From the NCBI GenBank assembly GCA_937960435.1, contig CALGPN010000004.1, positions 1-56,240 on the forward strand: a DNA stretch of 56,240 nt, given 5' to 3'. The notes beneath the pieces are model-generated. The model did not search any database. It saw only the letters and a list, made by a program, of their open reading frames with translations, and was not told the origin of the DNA. The DNA is from an uncultured Desulfosoma sp. Lineage in GTDB: Bacteria > Desulfobacterota > Syntrophobacteria > Syntrophobacterales > DSM-9756. Positions 23,453 through 32,881 of the stretch are shown one piece after another. Made by a program: the position numbers and the translations under genes. Every line of letters begins with the position of its first letter. The stretch's first letter is position 1.

Positions 23453-25216
23453 ATGCGAACGTTCGGGAATACGGATGAACCACGCTTCGACTTTCAACCT
23501 GCCATGGGCTTTCATGGCGCCGCCGCCACCGAGCATTATCTGTCCGCCCAGGCCGCCATCGATGTGATGAAATCCGGCGGCAACGCGTTCGATGCCGCTG
23601 CCGCGGCGACGTTTGTGGAGGGTTTGGTCAATCCCCACATGTTCACCTTGGGCGGCGAGTGCCCCATGGTGCTTTATGCGGCCGAGACGGATTCGGTGGT
23701 GGTCGTCAACGGGAACACGGAAGCCCCCGCCGCCGCGTCCTTGGAAAACTCTCGCCGCCGCGGCCTTCGCCTCATCCCGCCCCAGGGAATGGCGGCGGCG
23801 GGCGTCCCCGCCGCCGTGGCTTCCCTACTCGATATGCTCCACCGTTACGGCCGAATGCCCCTCCAGGACGTCCTGGCCCCGGCTCGACAACTGGCCGCCG
23901 ACGGATTCCCGGTCCATGAAGGGCTTCTGGCCATGCCCCGATTCGGGATTCACGACAACGCCGCCCTGTTTCAAAAAGAATGGCCCGCGTCCGCCCGTCT
24001 CTATCTGACCCCCGACGGTCACCCTCCGTCACGCGGCGCTCGACTTGTCAATCCGGCCTACGCCTGCGTGATGGACTTTCTCGCCGATACCGCCCGTCGC
24101 TGCGGCGAAGATCGAAAGGCCGGGATCCAAGCCGCCCGAGACGCTTTCTACAAAGGGGACATGGCGAGGGAAATCGAGAAGTTCGTTCAGCAAAGGGATG
24201 GTTTTCTCACGCGTTCCGATTGCGCTGCCTATGAAACCCTGTTCGAAAAACCGGTGAGCGTCACGTTTCGAAACACGGAGGTTTTCAAGTGCGGCCCTTG
24301 GTCTCAGGGCCCGGTCTTTTTGCAGATCCTTCGGCTCCTGGAAGGATTCGATCTCAACAGCATGGGGCGACTTTCCGCACCATATCTGCACACTTGGGTG
24401 GAAGCGGCCAAACTGGCGTTTGCGGATCGGGAGCAATACTACGCCGATCCCCGATTTGTGGATGTCCCCCTCGAGGCGCTCCTCAGCGCCTCCTACGCCC
24501 GGCTTCGCCAAAGCCTCATCGACCCCAATCGGGCCAGCCGTTCCCATCGTCCCGGGGATCCTCGAAACGGCAAAGCCCTGCTTTCCCCCGAAGCCGTTTT
24601 CCGGTGGGAAGGATGGGGCTACGGCACGGTCCATGTGGCCGTTGCCGACGCTTCCGGCAACATGGCCGCCCTCACGCCGAGCGGCGGCTGGATTTCCGGA
24701 AACGAGGTCGTCCCCTCGCTGGGTTTTCCCTTAGGCACGCGTTTACAAACCTTTTATCTCGATCCCGCTCATCCCAACGTGTTGAGCCCCCGGAAACGAC
24801 CACGGACGACCCTTACACCGTCTCTTGCCTACCGCGACGGGACCCCGTGGATGGCCTTCGGGACCATGGGCGGGGACCAACAGGATCAATGGACGCTGCA
24901 GTTTTTCTTGAACCGGGTTGTGTTCGGCATGGATGTGTCGGAAGCCATCGAAGCGCCCAAGGTGTGCTCCGACCACTTCCCCGGGACCTTTCACCCCCAT
25001 GACGCCTATCCGGGGCGACTGCGCGTGGAGTCGAGGATTCCCGAAGAAACGCGCCGAGCTCTGGAGGCCCTGGGGCATCAGGTGGTCGTGGAACCGCCGT
25101 GGAGCTTGGGGTTTATCTGCGCCGTCTCGAGGGAACCTGACGGGTTGTGGGTTGCCGGGGCAGATCCTCGAGGCCATCGCGCCGTCGTGTTTCCATCGTG
25201 CGCTTTGGCGTGGTGA
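23453..25216 (+). CDS. gamma-glutamyltransferase-family Ntn-hydrolase
   Basis: 587 residues from MRTFGN, with GAGGAG 8 nt upstream. N-terminal landmarks are AATEHYLSAQAAIDVMKSGG NAFDAAAAA and FTLGGECPMVLY. The autoprocessing nucleophile should be T392 in GYGTVHVAVADASGNMAALT, followed by the SGGW and GSRP-equivalent region (PRKRPRTTLTPSLAYRDG). The usual TTH reads TVH. There is no signal peptide, so it is probably cytoplasmic, unlike classical glutathione-degrading GGT. Relatives cleave various gamma-glutamyl or acyl-amide compounds. It lies 38 bp before TRAP transporter 2, suggesting that it processes an imported substrate. Confidence 0.88.
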   Translation: MRTFGNTDEPRFDFQPAMGFHGAAATEHYLSAQAAIDVMKSGGNAFDAAAAATFVEGLVNPHMFTLGGECPMVLYAAETDSVVVVNGNTEAPAAASLENSRRRGLRLIPPQGMAAAGVPAAVASLLDMLHRYGRMPLQDVLAPARQLAADGFPVHEGLLAMPRFGIHDNAALFQKEWPASARLYLTPDGHPPSRGARLVNPAYACVMDFLADTARRCGEDRKAGIQAARDAFYKGDMAREIEKFVQQRDGFLTRSDCAAYETLFEKPVSVTFRNTEVFKCGPWSQGPVFLQILRLLEGFDLNSMGRLSAPYLHTWVEAAKLAFADREQYYADPRFVDVPLEALLSASYARLRQSLIDPNRASRSHRPGDPRNGKALLSPEAVFRWEGWGYGTVHVAVADASGNMAALTPSGGWISGNEVVPSLGFPLGTRLQTFYLDPAHPNVLSPRKRPRTTLTPSLAYRDGTPWMAFGTMGGDQQDQWTLQFFLNRVVFGMDVSEAIEAPKVCSDHFPGTFHPHDAYPGRLRVESRIPEETRRALEALGHQVVVEPPWSLGFICAVSREPDGLWVAGADPRGHRAVVFPSCALAW

Positions 25217-25254
25217 TTTTCACCTCTTCAGACGCAAGGAGGAAGACACCCCTT

Positions 25255-25797
25255 ATGGAAACGCTTGAGAAGCTTTGCAACCGGCTGGACGCCGTCAACC
25301 GAACCATCGGGCGCGGCATATCCTATGTGGCGCTCCTCATGGTCGTGGTCGTGACGGTGGACGTCATCATGCGCTACGTCTTCAAGAAAACATTCGTTTT
25401 CGTCCAAGAACTGGAATGGCACCTCTTCGGGCTCCTTTTTCTGGTCGGGGCAGGATACACGCTTCTCTACGACGCCCATGTTCGGGTGGACGTCTTCTAC
25501 CAGCGTTTGTCCCCCAAAGCCCAGGCGTGGATCAACTTTCTCGGGTGCGTGCTTTTTCTTTTTCCCGGCTGTTACCTCATCATCGCCACCTCATGGAATT
25601 TCGTCGCCGCCTCATGGGCCGTCCAAGAAGGCTCGCCGGACCCCGGGGGCCTTCCGGCCCGCTACGTCATTAAGGCCATGATCCCTCTGGGTTTCGCCCT
25701 AATCGCCATCCAGGGAATTCCCATGGCCCTCAGGAACCTGATGGTTCTCATGGGAAAATCTCCGGTTCGTGACAACACCGCGAAAGGGGGACACTGA
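25255..25797 (+). CDS. dctQ: TRAP transporter small permease (DctQ), system 2
   Basis: 180 residues from METLEKLCNRLDAVNRTIGR. AAGGAGGA lies upstream of this ATG; longer frames have none. Four helices with the family loop VTVDVIMRYVFKKTFVFVQE and LEWHLFGLLFLVGAGYTLLY DAHVRVDVFYQRLS. It belongs to the larger DctQ type that partners TakP-like binding proteins. Its TGA overlaps the dctM ATG (TGATG), so translation is coupled. Confidence 0.88.
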   Translation: METLEKLCNRLDAVNRTIGRGISYVALLMVVVVTVDVIMRYVFKKTFVFVQELEWHLFGLLFLVGAGYTLLYDAHVRVDVFYQRLSPKAQAWINFLGCVLFLFPGCYLIIATSWNFVAASWAVQEGSPDPGGLPARYVIKAMIPLGFALIAIQGIPMALRNLMVLMGKSPVRDNTAKGGH

Positions 25798-27113
25798 TGG
25801 AATCCTTGCCGGGAATCATGTTCCTTGCGCTGACCGTTCTGCTCATGTTCGGTTTTCCCGTCGCCTTCACTCTTTTGGGAACGGCGCTCTTTTTCGGGCT
25901 TTACGGCTTCGGCTGGAATTTTTTCAATCTGGTGCCGCTTCGCATCTGGGGTGTGATCACCAATTTCACCCTCCTGGCGGTGCCGCTTTTCGTGTTCATG
26001 GGCGTCATGCTCGAACGCTCGGGCATTGCGGAAGAGCTTTTGGAAACCATGGCGCTGCTTTTCGGGAGGCTCCGGGGCGGCTTGGCCGTCTCCGTCGTGG
26101 TGGTGGGCGCTCTTCTCGGCGCCTCCACAGGGATCGTGGGGGCCACGGTGGTCACCATGGGGCTGTTGAGTCTTCCTACCATGTTGCGCAGAGGCTATCA
26201 GCCGGAATTGGCCACGGGAACCATTTCCGCTTCAGGAACCCTGGGGCAGATCATCCCGCCCAGCATCGTGCTCGTGCTCTTGGGCGACATTATCGGGGTA
26301 CCCGTGGGCGATCTTTTTGTCGGTGCGGTCATCCCCGGGCTCGTGTTGGTGGTGCTCTACATCATCTACATCCTCATTGTGGCACGCCTCAAACCCGCCT
26401 GGGCGCCGCTCATCCCTATCGAAGAGTGGCGGGAAATCGTGGGCGCGGGCCTTTTCAAACGGCTTGCCCGGGCCCTCGTTCCGCCCTTGGTGCTTATGGT
26501 GAGCGTTTTGGGTTCCATCTTCGCCGGGATCGCCTCCCCTACCGAGGCCGCCGCGGTCGGGGCCACAGGGGCCATTGTGCTCGCCGCCTTCAACAAGAAA
26601 CTGACTCCGGACGTTGTCACCCAGGTCATGCAAACGACAACGCGGCTCACCTGCATGGTCTTCATCATTTTGGTCGGGGCCGGGGCTTTCGGGTTGGTGT
26701 TTCGAGGCCTTGGCGGGGATCATTGGGTGCGGAACATTCTCACACACATCCCCTACGGCAAATGGGGCGTGTTGTTCATCTGCATGACAATTGTTTTCAT
26801 TATCGGCTTCTTCTTGGATTTCATCGAAATCACGTTCATCCACATCCCGGTTCTTGCGCCGATCATGAAGGAACTAGGGTTTGATCCCCTGTGGTTCGCC
26901 ATTCTTTTCGCCGTGAATCTGCAGACGTCATTCATGACGCCGCCTTTCGGGTTTTCGCTTTTTTATCTCAAAGGCGTGGCGCCGCCCGAAATCACTACGG
27001 GCCATATCTACCGGGGAATTGTCGCCTTCGTGATCCTGCAGCTTATGGGGTTACTCACCGTGGTGCTTTATCCGCCTTTGGCCACCTGGCTTCCCCACAG
27101 GCTTCTGCGCTAA
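25797..27113 (+). CDS. dctM: TRAP transporter large permease (DctM), system 2
   Basis: 438 residues with about 12 helices. Recognisable segments: LMFGFPVAFTLLGTALFFGL, PLFVFMGVMLERSGIAEELL, GALLGASTGIVGATVVTMGL, SGTLGQIIPPSIVLVLLGDI and near the end NLQTSFMTPPFGFSLFYLKG. It carries out ion-coupled transport of the substrate bound by the binding protein on the opposite strand. The stop is separated from that convergent gene by a terminator hairpin. Confidence 0.9.
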   Translation: MESLPGIMFLALTVLLMFGFPVAFTLLGTALFFGLYGFGWNFFNLVPLRIWGVITNFTLLAVPLFVFMGVMLERSGIAEELLETMALLFGRLRGGLAVSVVVVGALLGASTGIVGATVVTMGLLSLPTMLRRGYQPELATGTISASGTLGQIIPPSIVLVLLGDIIGVPVGDLFVGAVIPGLVLVVLYIIYILIVARLKPAWAPLIPIEEWREIVGAGLFKRLARALVPPLVLMVSVLGSIFAGIASPTEAAAVGATGAIVLAAFNKKLTPDVVTQVMQTTTRLTCMVFIILVGAGAFGLVFRGLGGDHWVRNILTHIPYGKWGVLFICMTIVFIIGFFLDFIEITFIHIPVLAPIMKELGFDPLWFAILFAVNLQTSFMTPPFGFSLFYLKGVAPPEITTGHIYRGIVAFVILQLMGLLTVVLYPPLATWLPHRLLR

Positions 27114-27140
27114 AAAAACGAGCCCGCGCCATGCGGGCTC
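27113..27140 (-). terminator. intrinsic terminator for the minus-strand TRAP binding protein
   Basis: gagcccgc (27120-27127) and gcgggctc (27133-27140) around a 5-nt loop. On the minus strand the hairpin is followed by a run of seven T. On the plus strand the A-run precedes it, so it works mainly for dctP, though the stem could also slow plus-strand transcription. Confidence 0.8.
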
Positions 27141-27160
27141 GGTTCAACAGCTTTCAGGGA

Positions 27161-28261
27161 TTAGGCACCGATCTTGGCGGCGATGAGGTCGTAGTAAGCC
27201 TTTTCAGAAACCGTTCCCCATGGTCCGAGCTTTGCCTTAAAAGCTTTGAAAGCTTCATGGACTTTCCGCGCCATGGGATCCTTGTTGGCTTCCTCCTCGA
27301 TGGCCTCCTCGGAAAGCTTCCGCAGCGCATCCAAAACCTGATCCGGGAATCGCACCAGCTGGACCTTGTGCTCCTTGACCAAGGTCTCCAAAGCCGCTCC
27401 GTTTTGCGCCTCAAACTCGCACAAGCTCCAGAGGTTCGTCTCCATGGCCACGGCATCCAAAATCGCTTGGAGATCTTTCGGGAGCGATTCGTAGGCTTTC
27501 TTGTTGAAGATCACTTCCAGCGTCGTCCCCGGTTCATGCCAACCCGGGTAGTAGTAGTACTTGGCGGCTTGGTAGAAGCCCATGCGCAGGTCGTGCAACG
27601 GCCCGACCCATTCCGTCGCGTCGATCACACCGCGTTCCAGAGACGTATAGATTTCGCCCCCGGCCAAAAGCACCACGGTCCCTCCGGCCTTGGCGACGAC
27701 TTTGCCGCCCAGGCCCGGGATCCGCATCTTCAGGCCTTTAAAGTCGTCGATGGTTTCAATCTTCTTGTTGAACCAGCCGCCCATCTGGACACCGGTGTTG
27801 CCCTGGGGCCTCGGAATGACGTTGAATGGGGCATAGACTTCTTCCCACAGTTTCAGGCCTCCTCCGGAGTAAAACCAGGCGTTGATTCCCTGAGGGTTGA
27901 ATCCGAAGGGCACCGCGGAAAACCATTGGGCCGCGGGGGTCTTGCCCGCCCAATAGTAGGAGGCGCCGCTGCCGCATTCCACCGTCCCTTGGGAGACGGC
28001 GTCGAAAGTGCCCAAAGGAGGAACCAGCTCGCCGCCAGCATAGACCTGGATTTTCAGACGCCCTTCGGTGGCTTCTTCTACGCGCTTGGCGAACCTTTCC
28101 GCCCCGGTCTGGAGCACGGGCATTTGCGGCGGCCATGTGGTCACCATGCGCCATTGGTACGTTTCCCCCTTGGGCCACACATAAGGAGCATTGACCGTCG
28201 TTGCGGCCGCGGCGGCTGCCGTACCCAGTCCCACTTTCTTCATGAATGACCTTCTGTCCAT
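27161..28261 (-). CDS. dctP: TRAP transporter substrate-binding protein with Tat signal (TakP-like), system 2
   Basis: 366 residues from MDRRSFMKKVGLGTAAAAAA, a twin-arginine signal. AAAGGAGG stands 5-6 nt before the ATG. The mature domain has YQWRMVTTWPPQMPVLQTGA, LKIQVYAGGELVPPLGTFDA, GLKMRIPGLGGKVVAKAGGT, LERGVIDATEWVGPLHDLRM and YYYYPGWHEPGTTLEVIFNK. These match the TakP/DctP7 group that binds 2-oxoacids or lactate as metal complexes (family knowledge). It is unusual in being convergent with its presumed permease genes. Confidence 0.9.
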   Translation of the reverse strand: MDRRSFMKKVGLGTAAAAAATTVNAPYVWPKGETYQWRMVTTWPPQMPVLQTGAERFAKRVEEATEGRLKIQVYAGGELVPPLGTFDAVSQGTVECGSGASYYWAGKTPAAQWFSAVPFGFNPQGINAWFYSGGGLKLWEEVYAPFNVIPRPQGNTGVQMGGWFNKKIETIDDFKGLKMRIPGLGGKVVAKAGGTVVLLAGGEIYTSLERGVIDATEWVGPLHDLRMGFYQAAKYYYYPGWHEPGTTLEVIFNKKAYESLPKDLQAILDAVAMETNLWSLCEFEAQNGAALETLVKEHKVQLVRFPDQVLDALRKLSEEAIEEEANKDPMARKVHEAFKAFKAKLGPWGTVSEKAYYDLIAAKIGA

Positions 28262-28526
28262 CCGATCCTCCTTTGTTTGAGTCGCCATTCACCCACACAC
28301 GGCACGAAACACCCTGCCAGGAACCGCCTCAGCCTGCACGCTCGCGCGAACGGGGAAACAAGGCAATTGGGGAGAGGAACGGGAAGCGAGCTGAAAATGC
28401 CGGAAAGCCATTTTCCTTTACCACAAGAGACTTTCCATGCAAAATATTCTTGCGGTAGGGATCTCCTTTCGATCCCTCCCTTTGGGGCGCTTCCCGGAGA
28501 GAGCACCGGTTTTCGGAGGCTTCGTC

Positions 28527-29522
28527 ATGGCTCGTCTGATCATGTTGGGCTTGGCCGCTTCGGCCTTTTTCAGCGCCACGTTCATCCTGAATCGCGCCAT
28601 GAGTCTTTCCGGCGGCCATTGGATGTGGTCGGCGCTCCTGCGCTATGTCCACATGTTCTGGATCCTCATCCTGTGGGTGATGCTGCGTCACGGCGTCAAA
28701 TATCTCGTCGAAGTCTTCGCCTTGTTCCGATCTCATGTACTCTTTTGGTTTACGGCCGGATCCATCGGATTTGGGGTGTTTTACGGCGCTTTGTGTTTCG
28801 CCGCCGACCACGCTCCTGGGTGGATTGTGGCGGCCACATGGCAGATCACGATTCTCGCGACCCCCGTCGTTCTTTGGGCGTTCAGGCGCCGGGTGCCGTA
28901 TTTCGGCGTGTTGTTTTCGGTGATCATCTTTGCGGGGATTGTTCTCGTCCACGCGGAGCAGGCGGCCCATACCCCGAATGTTCGAGAAGCACTCGCGGGG
29001 GCTCTTTTTGTTCTTCTTGCCGCCTTTGCGTATCCGACGGGAAACCAGATGCTTCATACAGCCCGTCACGGCGGTTCTCGATGGATTCCTGCCGTGACCG
29101 CCACGCATCTTCAGGACGCGCCCAGCTGCGTTCTGCTCATGACCATGGGGTCGGCCCCCTTCTGGATAATCTTGTGGGCCGTGGTCCGGCCGGACCCTCC
29201 GGAGGTCACCCAGTGGTTCCAAACCGGTTTGGTGGCCCTGTCCTCGGGGGTGGTGGCCACCTCCCTTTTCTACAAAGCCCGAAACGCTTCCCATGCCCCT
29301 TTGGCCATCGCCGCCGTGGACGCCACCCAAGCCGGGGAAGTGGTTTTTTCTCTTCTCGGAGAAATTTTTCTTCTTCACGGCGCCTGGCCCACGGCGTGGG
29401 GGTGGTGGGGGCTGGCGCTCATTGTGGGCGGTCTGGTCGGTTACGGCCTCGGCAATCCCCAGGTTCGCGTCACGACGCCCATGAGGGACCGCCATCCATC
29501 GAAAGCGCCAAGAGGTCGTTGA
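28527..29522 (+). CDS. multidrug-resistance efflux transporter family protein (DMT superfamily)
   Basis: 331 residues from MARLIMLGLAASAFFSATFI, with GGAGG 7 nt upstream. Ten helices are expected. FILNRAMSLSGGHWMWSALL, FYGALCFAADHAPGWIVAAT WQITILATPVV and AVDATQAGEVVFSLLGEIFL match the EmrE-like 'multidrug resistance efflux transporter' family (PF13536 type). Inner membrane; substrate unknown. Convergent with the Crp-type regulator. Confidence 0.8.
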   Translation: MARLIMLGLAASAFFSATFILNRAMSLSGGHWMWSALLRYVHMFWILILWVMLRHGVKYLVEVFALFRSHVLFWFTAGSIGFGVFYGALCFAADHAPGWIVAATWQITILATPVVLWAFRRRVPYFGVLFSVIIFAGIVLVHAEQAAHTPNVREALAGALFVLLAAFAYPTGNQMLHTARHGGSRWIPAVTATHLQDAPSCVLLMTMGSAPFWIILWAVVRPDPPEVTQWFQTGLVALSSGVVATSLFYKARNASHAPLAIAAVDATQAGEVVFSLLGEIFLLHGAWPTAWGWWGLALIVGGLVGYGLGNPQVRVTTPMRDRHPSKAPRGR

Positions 29523-29564
29523 AGGGCGACCATCGTCTTCTCCCAAAGGCGCCGGCCGGGCTGA

Positions 29565-30278
29565 TCAGCCGAGCTTCGCCCCCTGGGCCAAGGCTGCAAG
29601 CCCCTGCCGGTCCTTGATCTCGATGGTGCGGCCGTGCAGGGTGATGAGCCCCGAGGCAGCCATTTTGGAAAAAATGCGGGAAAGAGTCTCCGGAATGGTC
29701 CCGAGCACCGCCGCCAGTTGGGTTTTGGAAATCTCCAGCTCCACGGTGTCTCCCGAGCCGCTTTGTTCACTCATGTAGAGGAGATAGGAGGCGAGCCTTC
29801 CGGGCACCTCCTTTAGCGAAAGGCTTTCGACGAGATGGGTGAAATGGCGGAGCTTCCGGGATAGGACGGCGAGCATGGTGAGGGCCAGGCCGCTTTCTTC
29901 TTGGATGAGCCGGATAAAGCCTTCTCTGGGAATGAACAGGGCCCGCACGTCCGTCAGCGCCTCGGCGTGGGCGGGATAGGCCCCGCCCGCAAAGACGGGA
30001 ACTTCCCCCAAGATATTCCCGGCATCGAAAAGGTGAAGGATCTGTTCGCGGCCGTCAAATGACACCTTGAACACCTTGACGCGACCGGCACAGACCACAA
30101 AAAACCCGTCGGCCCTTTTTCCTTCCGAAAAGAGAACATCCCCTTTGCCATAGGAACGCTCGACGGCGATGGCCGAAAGCTTGTTCAACTGCTCAGCCGT
30201 CAGGTTCTCAAAAATGAGTCCGTGACGAAGGCATGCCGTTTTGTCGGCGGATGATCCCATCCTCGCCGAAGAGCTCAT
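29565..30278 (-). CDS. Crp/Fnr-family transcriptional regulator
   Basis: 237 residues. The cyclic-nucleotide-binding-like beta-barrel covers about 22-140 (IFENLTAEQLNKLSAIAVER, LFDAGNILGEVPVFAGGAYP), followed by the dimer helix and a winged helix about 170-225 (ISKTQLAAVLGTIPETLSRI). It lacks the N-terminal cysteine cluster of Fnr, so it does not look like an oxygen-sensing Fe-S type; ligand unknown. GGAGGG lies upstream of the ATG at 30278; an in-frame ATG at 30260 is an alternative. Confidence 0.88.
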   Translation of the reverse strand: MSSSARMGSSADKTACLRHGLIFENLTAEQLNKLSAIAVERSYGKGDVLFSEGKRADGFFVVCAGRVKVFKVSFDGREQILHLFDAGNILGEVPVFAGGAYPAHAEALTDVRALFIPREGFIRLIQEESGLALTMLAVLSRKLRHFTHLVESLSLKEVPGRLASYLLYMSEQSGSGDTVELEISKTQLAAVLGTIPETLSRIFSKMAASGLITLHGRTIEIKDRQGLAALAQGAKLG

Positions 30279-30313
30279 CCCGTGCCCTCTCCCTCCATGG
30301 CCTTTCCGTCACC

Positions 30314-30370
30314 GCCCTTCGCGTTAATGCCCTTCGCGTTAATGCCCTTCGCGTTAATGCCCTTCGCGTA
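30314..30370. repeat. 15-bp tandem repeat, 3.8 copies
   Basis: gcccttcgcgttaat is repeated perfectly at 30314, 30329 and 30344, with a partial copy at 30359-30370 that runs straight into the palindromic element. Upstream of the Crp-type regulator, which starts at 30278 on the minus strand. Confidence 0.9.
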
Positions 30371-30371
30371 G

Positions 30372-30636
30372 GTTGGGGTGAGCGAAGCGAACCCCAACAC
30401 AACATTAACCATTCGTATTCCAAGTTAACAATTTGCCAAAGCAATACCGCCCCTCTTTTGGGCACGGGCCAAGGCAACCGCTCATCAGGCCTTCGGATTC
30501 GGTAAGTTGGGGTTCGCTGCGCTCACCCCAACCTACCGGGTTAAAACACAGCGAATCTTCCCCCTGCAAAGCTAATTGTTGGGGTTCGCTGCGCTCACCC
30601 CAACCTACGGAAATCGAGCCGACGGAAATCGAGCCG
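30372..30636. repeat. three copies of a 27-bp palindromic (REP-like) element plus a short tandem duplication
   Basis: GTTGGGGTGAGCGAAGCGAA plus CCCCAAC lies at 30372-30398. The related inverted form GTTGGGGTTCGCTGCGCTCA plus CCCCAAC lies at 30506-30532 and 30578-30604, flanked by AAGTT/ACCTAC. All can fold into near-perfect hairpins. This element is widespread in bacterial intergenic DNA and gives the chance peptide WGERSEPQ when translated. At 30608-30636, cggaaatcgagccga is directly duplicated. No gene is supported in the roughly 485-bp spacer. Confidence 0.85.
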
Positions 30637-30690
30637 CGGCACATCACGGTTCCCGCACTTTTGCACCGATCGGGCGAAAGGGCTTTTATG

Positions 30691-30733
30691 GCTCAGGGCC
30701 GGGGGCAGCCTCCTGCGCCCTTCGGCCCTGAGC
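30691..30733 (-). terminator. 11-bp stem-loop downstream of the chemoreceptor gene
   Basis: gctcagggccg (30691-30701) pairs with cggccctgagc (30723-30733). The loop itself can form an inner gggc/gccc stem. It lies 31 nt past the chemoreceptor stop. No T-run on the minus strand, so it may act as an mRNA end stabiliser or a weak terminator. Confidence 0.45.
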
Positions 30734-30764
30734 GTTATCCGATTCGTGCGAAACCCTGAAAATC

Positions 30765-32390
30765 TCAAAAATCCGTGAAGGCTTCCGCGGCACCCTTCCG
30801 CCGCCCCCCGGGCTCTTTCCCCCTCAACGATGGGAAGGCTTCGGCTTCTTCAAAATCGAGATCTTTTCGCGCCGGCCCCATGGCTTTCCCGTTTCCTTTT
30901 CGGCGTTCTTTCTTCCGCTGAGGCCCGCGAGGTTCTTCCCTTTCCAAGGCCGACACCCCCACAATGGCTTGGAGTTCAGCGACATATTCTTTCATGCGTT
31001 CCGCCTGATGCAGAAGTTCGCTGGAAGCCGAAGCGGTCTCTTCGGCATGGGCGGCGTTTTGCTGCACCACCTGATCCAACTGGGAAACCGCCTTGTTGAT
31101 CTGTTCGATCCCTTCCGCCTGCTCACCGCTTGCCGCGGCGATTTCCGCCACCAGTTCGCCGATGCGCCGGCTGCCGCCGCCGACCTTGCCGAACGCGCCG
31201 TTGGCCCGGGTGACCATGGTGGAACAATCTCGAACCTTTCTCACCGTATCCTCGATGATCTCGGCCGTGTTCTTGGCCGCATCCGCAGCCCTCATGGCCA
31301 AGTTGCGCACCTCATCGGCCACAACGGCAAACCCGGCCCCCGCCTCCCCGGCCCGAGCCGCCTCCACAGCGGCGTTCAACGCCAGGAGGTTGGTCTGGAA
31401 CGCAATCTCGTCAATAGTCTTGATGATCTTTTGCGTCTCTTCGCTGGCCACGGTGATGGCATGGATAGCCTGGGTGAGATCGTTCATGGCCGCCGTCGCG
31501 TCTTCGATGTCCCGCGCCGATTCTTTGACGATGCCGTTGGCTTGGGCGGCGTTGTCCGCATTTTGCCGCGTCATGGACGCCAACTCTTCCAAAGCCGATG
31601 AGGTTTCCTCAATGGACGCCGCCTGCTGAGACGACCCCTCGGCAAGGCTCTGGCCCGCCTGGGCCACCTGATCCGCTGCAGCCGCCACCTGCTCCGATCC
31701 ACTGTGAAGCCCCTGAACAACATGATAAATCGGGCGTGTCACCGATCGGACGATCCACCAAATGGACAAGAGCCCTAAAACCAACATCCCGGCGGCGATG
31801 CCCCCGAAAACGAGTCGCATCCGGTTCGCCTGGGCCTTGACGTCATCCACATAGATGCCGCTGCCGATGACCCATCCCCAAGGCTGAAAAAGCTTCACAT
31901 AGGAGACCTTGGGCACGGGTTTGTCGAATCCCGGCTTGGGCCACAGATAATCCACGAAACCGGCCCCCTTTTCCCGGCAGACTTTTACAAACTCCACAAA
32001 GAGATGCTTGCCGTTGGGATCTTTGAAGTCGCTGAGATCCTTCCCGTCCAGTTCGGGCTTGAACGGGTGCATGATCATCACCGGTTTGAGATCGTTGATC
32101 CAAAAATAGTCTTTCTCCTGATAACGCAACGCCCGGATCTGATCCAAGGCCGCTTTCTTGGCGGCTTCCTCACTCATGGTTCCCGCTTGGGCATCCCGGG
32201 CGAACTTTTCCAGAAGCGAATAGGCCACGTCCACCACATGTTCGGTGGCGGCCCTCTTTTCCCCCATGAGGCGCGATTCCAAGGAGAAAGAAACCCAAGC
32301 GAGCACCCCCGTGAAGGCCAGCACCACAGAGACGCCGAAAAGAACGAGTTTTGTGGACAACTTTTTGTTTTTAAAACCCAATCTCCCCAT
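30765..32390 (-). CDS. methyl-accepting chemotaxis protein with sCache sensor
   Basis: 541 residues. Start [20 protein letters not shown], chosen because AAGGAGG sits 7 nt before this ATG; an ATG two codons earlier overlaps that site. An N-terminal membrane helix, a periplasmic sCache_2-like domain ([60 protein letters not shown]), a second helix near 190-210, and the cytoplasmic signalling hairpin with the highly conserved [35 protein letters not shown]. It signals to CheA/CheW encoded elsewhere. The ligand is probably a small carboxylate (family inference). Confidence 0.92.
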   Translation of the reverse strand: MGRLGFKNKKLSTKLVLFGVSVVLAFTGVLAWVSFSLESRLMGEKRAATEHVVDVAYSLLEKFARDAQAGTMSEEAAKKAALDQIRALRYQEKDYFWINDLKPVMIMHPFKPELDGKDLSDFKDPNGKHLFVEFVKVCREKGAGFVDYLWPKPGFDKPVPKVSYVKLFQPWGWVIGSGIYVDDVKAQANRMRLVFGGIAAGMLVLGLLSIWWIVRSVTRPIYHVVQGLHSGSEQVAAAADQVAQAGQSLAEGSSQQAASIEETSSALEELASMTRQNADNAAQANGIVKESARDIEDATAAMNDLTQAIHAITVASEETQKIIKTIDEIAFQTNLLALNAAVEAARAGEAGAGFAVVADEVRNLAMRAADAAKNTAEIIEDTVRKVRDCSTMVTRANGAFGKVGGGSRRIGELVAEIAAASGEQAEGIEQINKAVSQLDQVVQQNAAHAEETASASSELLHQAERMKEYVAELQAIVGVSALEREEPRGPQRKKERRKGNGKAMGPARKDLDFEEAEAFPSLRGKEPGGRRKGAAEAFTDF

Positions 32391-32500
32391 GAGCATCCCT
32401 CCTCCTTCAATACGCCACCTCAAAATTTCGCCTGTGCCTGTTTGATAATCGGAAGAGGGCGAAAGATACTTGACAAAATAATTCGTGTTTTCATCCCACT

Positions 32501-32845
32501 TCACGGCCGAAGATGCTCTGGCAGCTCATCCATACGAACATTTTCCCCGGTAAATTTGGGCTTGTAGTCCCGTACCGCATCCCGAAAGCCGTCCCGCAAA
32601 CCCCGCCAGAAATTCCTGGGCACCGGACCTCGCGTCGCCAGCATGTCCCGCTTGATTTCGGCATAGCGGCCTGGAGTCACCGACGGGTCCTTCGCCCTCC
32701 ACGCGGCGGCATCCTGAAAACCTATGACGTAACCCGCCCGGTAAATGTTGTTTTCGGCGGCCGAGACCTTGGAAGAGGCAACGAGACAAACAGCCGCCCA
32801 CACCCACACCCCCATGAGGACCTTTCTAAAATCCAACGCAATCAT
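32501..32845 (-). CDS. small exported protein of unknown function
   Basis: 114 residues from [20 protein letters not shown], a signal peptide ending near VSAAEN; GGGGGAA precedes this ATG. The mature part, [20 protein letters not shown] and [20 protein letters not shown], has a repeated 'GF.DA' pattern. No cysteines remain after cleavage. It is encoded upstream of the chemoreceptor on the same strand, 110 nt away. I do not recognise the family. Confidence 0.55.
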   Translation of the reverse strand: MIALDFRKVLMGVWVWAAVCLVASSKVSAAENNIYRAGYVIGFQDAAAWRAKDPSVTPGRYAEIKRDMLATRGPVPRNFWRGLRDGFRDAVRDYKPKFTGENVRMDELPEHLRP

Positions 32846-32881
32846 GATGATTCCCCCTTTGAATGCCTTAGCGTGAAACAC

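Noticed and set aside
23209-23478. 89-residue plus-strand frame before the gamma-glutamyltransferase
   Set aside because: Overlaps the true start, lacks a ribosome site and resembles nothing known.
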